43,323 bases of DNA from an uncultured Mycobacteriales bacterium (GTDB lineage: Bacteria > Actinomycetota > Actinomycetes > Mycobacteriales > CADCTP01): positions 1 through 43,323 of the forward strand of contig CADCTP010000124.1 of assembly GCA_902805565.1 (NCBI GenBank). The letters run 5' to 3'. This document shows, piece after piece, positions 25,861-33,756 of this stretch; within the stretch, counting starts at the first letter, position 1; every line of letters begins with the position of its first letter. Under the pieces are notes generated by a model. The model searched no databases and was not told the DNA's origin. It saw only the letters and a program-made list of their open reading frames with translations. Position numbers and translations under genes: made by a program.

Positions 25861-26661
25861 CTAGGGGGTCGTCCGGCCCCAGGCCGACACCATCGTGGGC
25901 GTCAGGGCGTCGAAGTCCGGGTCGGCCATCCGGGCCGCGAACGCGGCCAGGTCGTCCTGGGTGAGCAGGCCGGCCGCCAAGACCTTGGGCACCAGGGCGG
26001 CGAAGGTCTGCCGGTGCACCGACGCGGTCGGCGAGCCGGCACCGCGCAGGGTCAGCACCCGGCCCACCGCGTCCACCCCGGACAGGCCCAGCCGCCGCAG
26101 CAGCGTCGGCAGCCGCCGGCCCAGCCCCGGGTCGAAGCCGCCCTCGACCAGCACCCGGGTGAAGGCGGCGATGGTCCGCTCCGCCGCCGGGGACGGGAAC
26201 GCCGGGCCGTAGGAGGCCCAGTCGTACTCCTCGACCAGCAGCGCGCCGCCCGGCCGCAGCCCGCCGGCCAGGGTGGCGAGCACCGCGGCCGGGTCCGGCA
26301 GGTGGCCGAGCAGCAGCCGGGCGTGCGCGACGTCGTACCCGCCGCCGGGCAGCGTGCCGGCGGTGACGTCGGCCGCGTGCACCTCGACCGTCGGGGCGGC
26401 CAGCGCGGTCAGGAACCGCGGGTCCAGGTCCACGGCGACCACCGTCCCGGCCGCGCCCACCCGGCCGGCGGCCCAGGTCACCAGGCCGCCCGCGCCGGCC
26501 CCGGCGAACAGCACCCGGGCGCCCGGGCCGACCCCGAGCCGGGCCAGGTGCTCGGCGCTGGTCGGGTCGTACGCGGCCTCCAGCGCCCGCAGCCGCTCCA
26601 GCTCGCCCGCCGCCGCGTTGTCCAGGACGTACCCGGTGGCCTGGCCGGGGGACGTGCCCAT
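25861..26661 (-). CDS. class I SAM-dependent methyltransferase
   Basis: 266 residues: 'ATGYVLDNAAAGELERLRALEAAYDPTSAEHL' opening, then 'ARVLFAGAGAGGLVTWAA' (SAM loop), 'TVVAVDLDPRFL', 'YDVAHARLLLGHLPDP' and 'LRPGGALLVEEYDWA'. This pattern fits small-molecule O- or N-methyltransferases of the Methyltransf_25 type. The GGG of the usual VLDvGcGtG loop is altered to AGAGAGG, still Gly-rich. Its ATG overlaps the acyl carrier protein stop by one base (TGATG), giving tight coupling. Target unknown; a second methyltransferase follows two genes later. Confidence 0.87.
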   Translation of the reverse strand: MGTSPGQATGYVLDNAAAGELERLRALEAAYDPTSAEHLARLGVGPGARVLFAGAGAGGLVTWAAGRVGAAGTVVAVDLDPRFLTALAAPTVEVHAADVTAGTLPGGGYDVAHARLLLGHLPDPAAVLATLAGGLRPGGALLVEEYDWASYGPAFPSPAAERTIAAFTRVLVEGGFDPGLGRRLPTLLRRLGLSGVDAVGRVLTLRGAGSPTASVHRQTFAALVPKVLAAGLLTQDDLAAFAARMADPDFDALTPTMVSAWGRTTP

Positions 26662-26915
26662 CAGTGCGTGACGGCGCCGGAGCTGCGCACCAGCTCGACC
26701 AGGTCGGCGACGGTGAGCACGTCCATCGCGGACTCCTCGTCGATCGGCTCCAGGCCGAACTCCTCCTCCAGCGCGGTGGTCAGCTCCACCGTCGCCAGCG
26801 AGTCGAAGCCCAGGTCCTCGGTCATCCGGTGCTCCGGCAGCGCCTCCCGCGGCCCCAGCGGGGACATCTCCCCCACCATCGCCCGCACCCGGCGGCCCAG
26901 CTCGTCGTCGGTCAT
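26661..26915 (-). CDS. acyl carrier protein
   Basis: 84 residues with the phosphopantetheine attachment site 'DLGFDSLATVELTTALEEEFGL', Ser near residue 40, followed by the acidic recognition helix and 'VADLVELV'. It is coupled by an ATGA overlap to the acyl-AMP ligase upstream and by TGATG to the methyltransferase downstream. The gene pair ligase-carrier is the standard way to activate and load a free fatty acid for secondary metabolism; the thioester would be the substrate for the reductase at 16037-17083. Confidence 0.95.
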   Translation of the reverse strand: MTDDELGRRVRAMVGEMSPLGPREALPEHRMTEDLGFDSLATVELTTALEEEFGLEPIDEESAMDVLTVADLVELVRSSGAVTH

Positions 26916-28627
26916 CTCGCCCTCTCTCCCGCGCCGGCCGGCACGGGCCGGTCCAGTGCCTCGCCGAGCAGTGCCACCCGGTCCCAGCCGGCCAGGTCGC
27001 CGGCGTCGATCTGGCCCCAGACGATCCGCCGCCGGGGCTTGCCGCTGGAGGTGCGCGGGATCGACCCGCGCCGCCCCCGGTACGCGACCACGGTCACCGT
27101 CTCGGCGGTGTGCGCCCGCAGCACCGCGACCGCCTCGTCGGCCCACTCGTCGCCGTCCGACTCCACCAGCGCCGCGGCCACCGGCCCGGTCCGGGTGGCG
27201 CCGAAGACGACCGCGACCCGACCCGGCTTCACGCCCGGCACCCGGGTCAGCTCCGCCTCCAGGTCCTCGGCGAAGACGCCGCGGCCGCGCACCTTCAGGC
27301 TGTCGCCGACCCGGCCGAGCACGTACAGCTCGCCGTCGATCCACAGCCCGGCGTCCCCGGTCGCGAACCCGCCGTCGCCGAAGTCGCGCAGGGTGCCGTC
27401 GGCCAGCCGGTAGCCCTCGGCCACCGAGCCGCCGGCGATGACGATCTCGCCGACCACGCCGTCCGGCACCGGCACGCCCTCGTCGTCGACGACCGTCGCC
27501 GACAGGCCGTCCAGGGTCGGGCCGCAGCCGGTCAGCCAGCCGCCGCCGTCGCCGCGGTCCACGCCGAGCACGCCGCGCTCCAGCACCTCGACCGGCTCGC
27601 CGGGGGCGCCGCCCGGGCCCAGCCGGACCGTGCGGCCGGGGGTCTCCGGCGCCACGCCGGTGACGGCCAGGGTCGCCTCGGCCAGCCCGTACGCCGGCAG
27701 GTAGGTCGTCGGGGAGAAGCCGTGCGGCCCGGCCAGCGCGGCGAAGTCGGCCAGCGCGCTCGGGTCGATCCGCTCGGCGCCGATGATCGCCACCCGCCAG
27801 CGGCTGAAGTCGAAGCCCTCCAACTGCTCCGGCTTCACCCGGCGGGCCGAGTACGCGTACCCGAAGCTGGGGGCGGTGGTCATGGTCACGCCCTGGGTGC
27901 CGAAGCACTCCAGCCAGCGCAGCGGGGACCGGATGAACTGGTCCGGGGTCATGATCCACAGGTCGGCCCGGGACACCACCGGGGTGAGCAGGGCGCCGAT
28001 CAGGCCCATGTCGTGGTAGACGGGCAGCCAGGTGGCGAAGTTGTCCTCGGAGTTCCAGCCGACCCACTTGCGGATCGAGGTGAGGTTGGCGTCCAGGTTC
28101 TCCTTGCGGACCCGGACACCCTTGGGATTGCCGGTCGAGCCGGAGGTGAACTGCAGCAACGACAGGTCCGCCATCGGCACCCGCGGCGCGTCGCCGGCGG
28201 TGGCCCCGTCGGACAGGTCCAGCCTGGTGACCATCGCGGTCATCCCGACCCGCTCGGCGGCCTCCATCGTGGTCGCGTGCAGCAGCTCGTCGGTGATGAC
28301 CGCCCGGGAGCCGGCCCCGGAGAGCACGCCGGCCACGTGGGCGACGTAGTGCTCGCGCTTGCGGAAGGCGATCGGGGTGGCGATCGGCGACGGCGTGCAG
28401 CCGGCGAGCAGGGTGCCGAAGAAGGCCACCGTGAACTCGCCGGGGTCGGCCAGCAGCAGCGACACGACCGAGCCCCGCGGCACGCCCAGCGCGTGCAGCT
28501 GGTTGGCCGCCCGGTGCACGTCCGCGGCGAGCTCCGGGTAGGGCCGGGTGGTCCAGCCCCCGTCGTGCGAGGCGACCCGGACCGCCCGGTCGGTGACCGG
28601 GGACTCCAGCCAGTCGAGGACCAACAC
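26912..28627 (-). CDS. fatty acyl-AMP ligase (FAAL-type)
   Basis: 571 residues of the ANL superfamily. Core motifs: 'LLQFTSGSTGNPKGVRV' (A3, P-loop), 'WLPVYHDMGLIGALLTPV' (FAAL/FadD32-type), 'TTAPSFGYAYSARRV', 'YLPAYGLAEATLAV', 'GDAGLWIDGELYVLGRVGDSLKVRGR' and the A10 lysine in 'PRTSSGKPRRR'. The HDMGL segment and the extended region around 'APSFGYAYSARRVKPEQL' favour a fatty acyl-AMP ligase that passes the chain to a carrier protein rather than to CoA. The GTG at 28627 has GGGGAG about 10 nt upstream; an ATG at 28678 is possible but has no site. It leads an operon of five genes. Confidence 0.9.
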   Translation of the reverse strand: MLVLDWLESPVTDRAVRVASHDGGWTTRPYPELAADVHRAANQLHALGVPRGSVVSLLLADPGEFTVAFFGTLLAGCTPSPIATPIAFRKREHYVAHVAGVLSGAGSRAVITDELLHATTMEAAERVGMTAMVTRLDLSDGATAGDAPRVPMADLSLLQFTSGSTGNPKGVRVRKENLDANLTSIRKWVGWNSEDNFATWLPVYHDMGLIGALLTPVVSRADLWIMTPDQFIRSPLRWLECFGTQGVTMTTAPSFGYAYSARRVKPEQLEGFDFSRWRVAIIGAERIDPSALADFAALAGPHGFSPTTYLPAYGLAEATLAVTGVAPETPGRTVRLGPGGAPGEPVEVLERGVLGVDRGDGGGWLTGCGPTLDGLSATVVDDEGVPVPDGVVGEIVIAGGSVAEGYRLADGTLRDFGDGGFATGDAGLWIDGELYVLGRVGDSLKVRGRGVFAEDLEAELTRVPGVKPGRVAVVFGATRTGPVAAALVESDGDEWADEAVAVLRAHTAETVTVVAYRGRRGSIPRTSSGKPRRRIVWGQIDAGDLAGWDRVALLGEALDRPVPAGAGERAR

Positions 28628-28691
28628 GCTCGTTCGTCTCCCCTCGTCCCGCGGCTCCCCGGGGTCGGGGGCCGGCATCTGGAAGGTGTTA

Positions 28692-28708
28692 CGGCTACCG
28701 GCGGGTAA
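28692..28708 (-). promoter_or_regulatory. shared 17-bp palindromic element, copy 2
   Basis: Second copy of the CGGNTACCGSCGGGTAA element (see 19884-19900), 65 nt upstream of the acyl-AMP ligase GTG. Similar spacing in both places supports a function at the transcription start of two biosynthetic operons. Confidence 0.45.
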
Positions 28709-28750
28709 TCCCCCCGCGGCTGCCCGGTCGGGACGGGGCGGCGGGCCTGA

Positions 28751-28792
28751 TTGACCACGTTTGGGGCCTGCACTATTTTCCGACCGACGGTA
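28751..28792 (+). promoter_or_regulatory. promoter with operator overlapping the start site, SGNH hydrolase gene
   Basis: TTGACC (28751-28756), 17 nt, TATTTT (28774-28779) on the plus strand, a good housekeeping sigma promoter. Immediately after the -10 lies GACCGACGGTATG (core 28782-28792), related to the palindromes at 23471 and 23627 and to half of an ARE site. Binding would cover the transcription start. Confidence 0.55.
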
Positions 28793-28815
28793 TGTTTCTT
28801 CGCGAAGGAGCGATC

Positions 28816-29523
28816 ATGAGCGTGCCCGCCGACCAGCAGACGTTCGACCGGGAGGCGCTCGACCCGCACTGCCTGTCCGACGCCGAGGCCGACCGGCTGC
28901 TCGCCGGCGCGCCCTGGACGCGGTTCCTCGTCGTCGGCGACAGCATCGCCGAGGGCCTGGGCGACCGGTCCGAGGGCTACCGGGAGCTGGCCTGGGCGCA
29001 GCGGGTCTCCCGCGCCCTGGAGCGGCAGCAGCCGGACGGGTTCGCCTTCCTCAACCTCGGCCTGCGCGACCTGGTGATCTCCGAGGTCAAGGAGCAGCAG
29101 CTCGCCCCGGCGGTGGACTTCCGGCCGGACCTGGCGCTGGTGATCGCCGGCGGCAACGACATCCTCCGGCCGGTCTTCGACAACGGCGAGCAGGTGCAGG
29201 CGGACTTCGACGAGATCGTGACCACCCTGCAGGGCACCGGCGCCGAGGTGCTGACCTGCACCATGTTCGACATCACCCAGTCGCCGATCGTGCCGGACGG
29301 CTACAAGGCGCAGCTGGGCGAGCGGCTGTCGGAGCTGGCCGGGCGGCTCACCGCGGTGGCCACCGAGCGCGGCACCATGCACGTGGACTTCCACACCCAC
29401 CCCGCGGCCGGCGACGCCGGGATCTACAGCAAGGACGTCCGGCACTGCAACCACCGCGGCCACGCCATCGCGGCCTCGGGCGCGATCCGCCGGCTCGGCG
29501 AACGGCTGGGCAACACGCTCTGA
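28816..29523 (+). CDS. SGNH/GDSL hydrolase
   Basis: 235 residues. Block I is 'FLVVGDSIAEGLG' with Ser43, block III 'VIAGGNDIL' with Asn114, and block V is 'KDVRHCNHRGHA' with the Asp207/His210 pair near the C-terminus, so the catalytic set appears complete. No signal peptide, so likely intracellular. GAAGGAG lies 5-6 nt before the ATG at 28816. Divergent from the acyl-AMP ligase operon and sharing its intergenic control region. It could hydrolyse an ester of the product or a misloaded intermediate; not needed in valanimycin. Confidence 0.87.
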   Translation: MSVPADQQTFDREALDPHCLSDAEADRLLAGAPWTRFLVVGDSIAEGLGDRSEGYRELAWAQRVSRALERQQPDGFAFLNLGLRDLVISEVKEQQLAPAVDFRPDLALVIAGGNDILRPVFDNGEQVQADFDEIVTTLQGTGAEVLTCTMFDITQSPIVPDGYKAQLGERLSELAGRLTAVATERGTMHVDFHTHPAAGDAGIYSKDVRHCNHRGHAIAASGAIRRLGERLGNTL

Positions 29524-29529
29524 CCCGCA

Positions 29530-29568
29530 CCACGGGGCCCCCACCGCGTCCGGGCGGGGGCCCCGTGG
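29530..29568. terminator. bidirectional terminator between convergent genes
   Basis: A perfect 13-bp inverted repeat (CCACGGGGCCCCC and its complement) with a 13-nt loop separates the SGNH hydrolase stop (29523) and the diiron gene stop (29578). Confidence 0.7.
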
Positions 29569-29577
29569 CGGCTCAGC

Positions 29578-30672
29578 TCACTCGGCGCCGACGGCGACGG
29601 TGGTGTCGATCTCCTGCCGGCGCTGCCGGAGCTCCAGCTTCTCCTGGTCGACCTTGTCCGCCATGGCCTCGTCGGCCGCCAGCATCGCGGTCAGGTCGCC
29701 GGCGCTCATCTGCAGCACGCCCATGTCGTCGTACGCCTTCTGCACCTGCGGGCTCCACAGCCCGATGTCCCGGACGCACGGCACGATCCGGGTGAACAGC
29801 AGCGAGCGGAACGCCTGCTGCCGCGGCCCCTTGTCCATGTACTCCAGGCACTCCGCGACGTCGTAGCCGAGGTTCTCCCAGACCTCCTGCATCCGGAAGC
29901 GGTCCCGCATCGCCTTGCAGCCCTCGATGACGAACTCCTCCCGCTCGGCGAGCTCGGCCGCCGAGAGCTGGGAGTAGTAGTCCTTCAGGGCCAGCCGGCC
30001 GAAGGCCACGTGCCGGGCCTCGTCCTGCATGATGTAGGCCAGGATCTGCTTCGGCAGCGGCTTGGTGGTCCGGTCCCGGAGCACCCCGAAGGCGGCCAGC
30101 GCCAGCCCCTCGATGAGCACCTGCATCCCCAGGTACGGGAAGTCCCACCGCGAGTCCGACAGCGCGTCGTCGAGCAGCCCCTGCAGCGAGGTGTTGATCG
30201 GGTACGCCATCTGCAGCTTCTCCAGCAGGAACTTGCTGAAGATCTCGGCGTGCCGGGCCTCGTCCATCACCTGCGTCGAGGCGTAGAACTTCGAGTCCAG
30301 GTCGGGGACGGACTCCACGATCCGGGCCGAGCAGATCATCGCGCCCTGCTCGCCGTGCAGGAACTGGCTGAACTCCCAGGACGCCATGTGCCGGCGCAGC
30401 TCCCGCCGGTCCTGGACGCCCAGCTTGTTCCACTGGTTGGAGCCGTAGATCGACAGGGACCGCTCCGGGGTGCCGAGCGCGTCGAACGGGTCGACCTCCA
30501 GGTCCCAGTCGATCCGGGCCACGCTGTCCCACTGCTTGTCCTTGCCCTTCTGGTACAGCGACAGCAGCCGGGCCCTGCCCTCGTCGTACTCCCAGCTGAA
30601 CCGCGCCGCGCCGGAGGCGGGCACCGCCCAGCCGTCGCCGACGGGCGGCAGCGTGTACGGGGCATCGGTCAT
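29578..30672 (-). CDS. second ferritin-like diiron oxygenase
   Basis: 364 residues, helical. It carries the doubled E-X28-D-E-X2-H pattern: Glu108 to Asp137-Glu138-Ala-Arg-His141, and 'VLIEGLALAAFG' to 'MQDEARHVAF', again 28 residues apart. It is longer than the enzyme at 21581-22540, and the two are clearly different in sequence. Diiron enzymes of this group oxidise amines or desaturate/hydroxylate acyl chains. With one VlmB-like protein already present, this one may modify the alkyl chain or serve a separate N-oxidation. Divergent from the MmgE/PrpD gene across a 109-nt region. Confidence 0.83.
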   Translation of the reverse strand: MTDAPYTLPPVGDGWAVPASGAARFSWEYDEGRARLLSLYQKGKDKQWDSVARIDWDLEVDPFDALGTPERSLSIYGSNQWNKLGVQDRRELRRHMASWEFSQFLHGEQGAMICSARIVESVPDLDSKFYASTQVMDEARHAEIFSKFLLEKLQMAYPINTSLQGLLDDALSDSRWDFPYLGMQVLIEGLALAAFGVLRDRTTKPLPKQILAYIMQDEARHVAFGRLALKDYYSQLSAAELAEREEFVIEGCKAMRDRFRMQEVWENLGYDVAECLEYMDKGPRQQAFRSLLFTRIVPCVRDIGLWSPQVQKAYDDMGVLQMSAGDLTAMLAADEAMADKVDQEKLELRQRRQEIDTTVAVGAE

Positions 30673-30781
30673 CGATCGTCCTTCCCGGTCGGATCCTGTG
30701 GCCGCATACCTCCTTTACGCACGAGTAGCTTCCCGCCCTCGGCGATCCGAGGACCGGAGGGGGCGGCGTCCGTATACGGGC
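30673..30781. promoter_or_regulatory. divergent control region with palindromes
   Basis: This 109-nt gap separates the diiron gene (minus) and the MmgE/PrpD gene (plus). It holds GCATACC at 30703-30709, the same 7-mer as the arm of the operator at 23471, and a perfect 10-bp palindrome CCGTATACGG at 30770-30779, directly ahead of the GTG at 30782. I cannot place clear -35/-10 hexamers. GGAGGGG lies about 20 nt before that GTG, too far for a standard ribosome site, so near-leaderless translation is possible. Confidence 0.4.
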
Positions 30782-32287
30782 GTGCCCACGTTGCTGGAAG
30801 AACTCTCGGGCTGGGCCCGCGACCTGGACCTGGACGACGTCCCCGAGCCGGTCCTGCGGCTCGCGGGCAGCCAGGTCCTGTCCCAGCTGGCGGCGGCGCG
30901 GGCCGGGATGGCCCACCCGCTGGGCCGCCGGATGATCGCGGCGTTCGGCCCGCCGCTGCAGGACGACCCCGTCCGCGCGGCCTGCTCGCTGGCCGGCCTG
31001 ACCTCGTGGCTGCAGATGGACGACACCGCGTACGCCGGGCACCTGGGCAACTCCACGGTCACCGTGCCGCTGGCGTACGCGCTGGCCGGGCAGGCCGACG
31101 GCCGGGACCTGCTGCGGGCCGTGGTGGGCGCGAACGAGTGCGCCGCCCGGGTCACCGCCGCGGCCACGCTGGGGCCGTTCCGCGGGCAGAGCGCGACGCA
31201 CACCGCGCTGGTCGGCGCGGTCGCCGGCCGGTTCGGGATCACCGGGGCGACGCACCGGCAGTGGGTGGACGCGCTCGCGCTGGCCTTCGGGATGCCGCCG
31301 CGGGTGCTGTCCCCGGCCTTCCTGCGCAGCGACACCAAGATGCTCAACGCGCTGGTCCCGGTGCGGGCCGGGCTGGACGCCTGCGACGCCGCGCTGGCCG
31401 GGCTGAGCGGCGCCGCCGACATCCTGGAGCACCCGGAGGGGTTCCTGTCCCGGTTCTCCTCGGTGCCGCTGCCGGAGGCGGTCACCGCCGGGCTGGGCCG
31501 CCGCTGGCACACCGAGACGCTGTCGTTCAAGCTGCACCCGGGCGGGCCCGGGGTGGACTCGGCGGTGGACTGCGCGATGGAGCTGGCCGCCGAGCTGGGG
31601 CCGCTGCGGCCCGGCGACGTCGCCGACGTGCTGGTCGAGACGTCGTACTACACGGTCTTCGTGGACCGGAAGGTCGCGCCGGTGGTGGCCGGGGCGGACA
31701 CGCCGCTGACCGCCCTGGTCATGTCCACCCCGTACGGGGTGGCGACCGCGCTGCTGACCGGCGGGCTGGAGCCCGGCGACTACGCCGGCGCGCGGCTGGC
31801 CGACCCGGACCGGTGGGAGCTGGCCGAACGGGTCCGGGTGGAGCACGACCCGGCGATGACCCGGGACTCCTTCCGCTGCGAGGTGCCCTTCGGCGAGGCG
31901 CTGCGGCTGGCCGGCGACCGGGCCGCCCGCTGGGAGTTCGGCAGCCTGGGCTCCGACCTGGACGCGCTGGGCCTGTCCGGGCTGACCGCGGACCTCGGCC
32001 CGCCGAGCGAGTCGTTCGCCGGGGCCCGCAAGGTCACCGGCGCCCGGGTCACCGTCACGCTGGCCGACGGCCGCACCGCGGTCCGGGAGCGGGCCGTCCC
32101 GCGCGGCGCCGCCGGCCCGGAGACCCGGGCCGCGCACCAGGAGCTGGTGCGGGAGAAGTTCCTGCGCACCGGCGGGCCGGTGGCGGTGGCGGACCTGCTG
32201 GCCGGGCTGCCGGACGTGCCGGCCGGGCGGCTCGCGGCCGCGATCCGTGCCGGGTTGGCCGAGTGCCCGGCGACCGAGGACGCGTAA
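30782..32287 (+). CDS. MmgE/PrpD family protein, VlmK counterpart
   Basis: 501 residues of the 2-methylcitrate dehydratase/iminodisuccinate-type MmgE/PrpD fold: 'ACSLAGLTSWLQMDDTAYAGHLGNSTVTVPLAYALA' (the DDT..GH segment near 75-95), 'VVGANECAARVT', 'HTALVGAVAGRFGI', 'LALAFGMPPRVL' and 'ETLSFKLHPGGPGVDSAVDCAM'. Members add or remove small groups at alpha/beta positions. In valanimycin VlmK of this family eliminates phosphate from the VlmJ product to give the acrylate. Presence of a VlmJ-like kinase 17 kb away on the other side supports that role here. First gene of the rightward operon. Confidence 0.87.
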   Translation: MPTLLEELSGWARDLDLDDVPEPVLRLAGSQVLSQLAAARAGMAHPLGRRMIAAFGPPLQDDPVRAACSLAGLTSWLQMDDTAYAGHLGNSTVTVPLAYALAGQADGRDLLRAVVGANECAARVTAAATLGPFRGQSATHTALVGAVAGRFGITGATHRQWVDALALAFGMPPRVLSPAFLRSDTKMLNALVPVRAGLDACDAALAGLSGAADILEHPEGFLSRFSSVPLPEAVTAGLGRRWHTETLSFKLHPGGPGVDSAVDCAMELAAELGPLRPGDVADVLVETSYYTVFVDRKVAPVVAGADTPLTALVMSTPYGVATALLTGGLEPGDYAGARLADPDRWELAERVRVEHDPAMTRDSFRCEVPFGEALRLAGDRAARWEFGSLGSDLDALGLSGLTADLGPPSESFAGARKVTGARVTVTLADGRTAVRERAVPRGAAGPETRAAHQELVREKFLRTGGPVAVADLLAGLPDVPAGRLAAAIRAGLAECPATEDA

Positions 32288-32324
32288 AGGGAGCTGGGAC
32301 AGTCGACCCACGCAGGAGGAGATC

Positions 32325-33695
32325 ATGACGGTGACCACAGCGGAGACCCGGACGTACGAGGGGTCCTTCGACGGTGGCGGGCGCTACATCGTGAAGGTGC
32401 CGGCGGGCTGGAACGGCACGTTGCTCACCTACACGCATCACTACCGGTATCCGGGCATGCCATGTCCGGCGATCCTCGCGCCGACCGACCTCGAGGTCGG
32501 GCCGCGGATGGACGGCCCGGTGATCGAGCGGCTGCTGCTGGAGCGCGGCTACGCGCTGGCCGGCACCGCCGACCAGGTCGGCTGGATGATGGCCGAGTCG
32601 CTGCGCGACCAGGTCCTGCTGCTGGACTGGTTCGCCGCCGAGGTCGGCACGCCCCAGCGGACGTACGCGTGGGGCACCTCCCCGGGTGGGCTGGCCGCGC
32701 AGATGCTGGTGCAGCTGTTCCCCCGCCGGTTCGACGGTGGCCTCTCGCTGGGCGCGGACTCGTCCGGCGTGATGAACCAGATGAACCTGCGGCTGGACGC
32801 CGGCTACGCGGTGAAGACCCTGCTCGGCCCGGACAGCGGGCTGCAGCTCGGCCGCATCGGCGACCCCGAGGCGAACGTGAACATCGCGCTCGGCCTGATC
32901 ATGGGGGCCGCCGGCGGCGACCCGAAGGCGGGTGCCCGGCTGCTGCTGGCCGGCGCCGTCGCCAACATGGTGCCGGTCAACGACAGCCACGCCACCGAGC
33001 TGCCCGACGACCTCGACGTCGCGGTCAAGACGCAGGCCTGGATGCTCGCGATGTCGCACAGCGGGGTGACCTACGGCGCCGCCCGCAAGAACATCGAGGA
33101 GCGGGCCGGCGGCAACCCGATGTGGAACACCGGCGTCGACTACCGCGAGCTGTACGCCCGCTCGACGATGAAGACGCTGGTCGAGAAGGCGTACGCGGCC
33201 GCGGGCGCGGACCTGTCCGCCGACCTCGACGTGCTCAACGGCGGCGAGCGGATCGAGGCCGACCCGGCCGCGACCCGCTACCTCATCCGCACCGGCGGCT
33301 TCCCGGGCCTGACCCCGGTGCCGGTGGTGACCGTGCACACCACGCTGGACGGCGCGGCCCCGGTCGAGCACGACCGGGCGTACGCCGACCGGGTCGCGAT
33401 CGTGGGCACCCCGGAGAACCTCCGGCAGCTGCACGTCGGCCGCGGCTTCACCTGCACCTTCAGCCCGGCCGACGTGATCACCGCGTTCGACGTGCTGCGC
33501 GAGCGGGTGGAGACCGGTTCCTGGGGCGACACGTCGCCGGAGACCCTCAACGCTGCGGCAGGGGCCTACCCTGAGGACGAGCGTCGGGTCTTCAACTTCT
33601 CCAAGCCGATCGACGAGCCCAACCGCTACGAGGTGATGGGGCCGGCATTCGTCAACTACAAGCCGGCCGAGTTGCCCCGCAACTTCCCGTTCTGA
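32325..33695 (+). CDS. alpha/beta hydrolase-type protein
   Basis: 456 residues from an ATG with AGGAGGAG 5 nt upstream. It begins with 'YEGSFDGGGRYIVKVPAGWNGTLLTYTHHY', typical of large secreted-type hydrolases without a signal here, and carries the nucleophile elbow 'WGTSPGGLAAQMLVQLFP' (G-T-S-P-G) near 120. A later 'VVTVHTTLDGAAPVEHDRAY' supplies the Asp strand, and 'LHVGRGFTCTFSP' could carry the His. The family resembles large alpha/beta hydrolases of unknown substrate. It follows the MmgE/PrpD gene by 37 nt and ends at a strong terminator, so it is the last gene of the putative cluster on this side. Confidence 0.8.
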   Translation: MTVTTAETRTYEGSFDGGGRYIVKVPAGWNGTLLTYTHHYRYPGMPCPAILAPTDLEVGPRMDGPVIERLLLERGYALAGTADQVGWMMAESLRDQVLLLDWFAAEVGTPQRTYAWGTSPGGLAAQMLVQLFPRRFDGGLSLGADSSGVMNQMNLRLDAGYAVKTLLGPDSGLQLGRIGDPEANVNIALGLIMGAAGGDPKAGARLLLAGAVANMVPVNDSHATELPDDLDVAVKTQAWMLAMSHSGVTYGAARKNIEERAGGNPMWNTGVDYRELYARSTMKTLVEKAYAAAGADLSADLDVLNGGERIEADPAATRYLIRTGGFPGLTPVPVVTVHTTLDGAAPVEHDRAYADRVAIVGTPENLRQLHVGRGFTCTFSPADVITAFDVLRERVETGSWGDTSPETLNAAAGAYPEDERRVFNFSKPIDEPNRYEVMGPAFVNYKPAELPRNFPF

Positions 33696-33703
33696 GCTGA
33701 CCG

Positions 33704-33739
33704 GTCGGCCACCCGCGGCGCTGGCCGCGGGTGGCCGAC
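33704..33739 (+). terminator. terminator closing the rightward operon
   Basis: A perfect 15-bp inverted repeat with a 6-nt loop lies 8 nt after the alpha/beta hydrolase stop and is followed by a short GCTTT. It is a good right border for the azoxy-type cluster. Confidence 0.8.
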
Positions 33740-33756
33740 GCTTTCCCGGAGGATTC

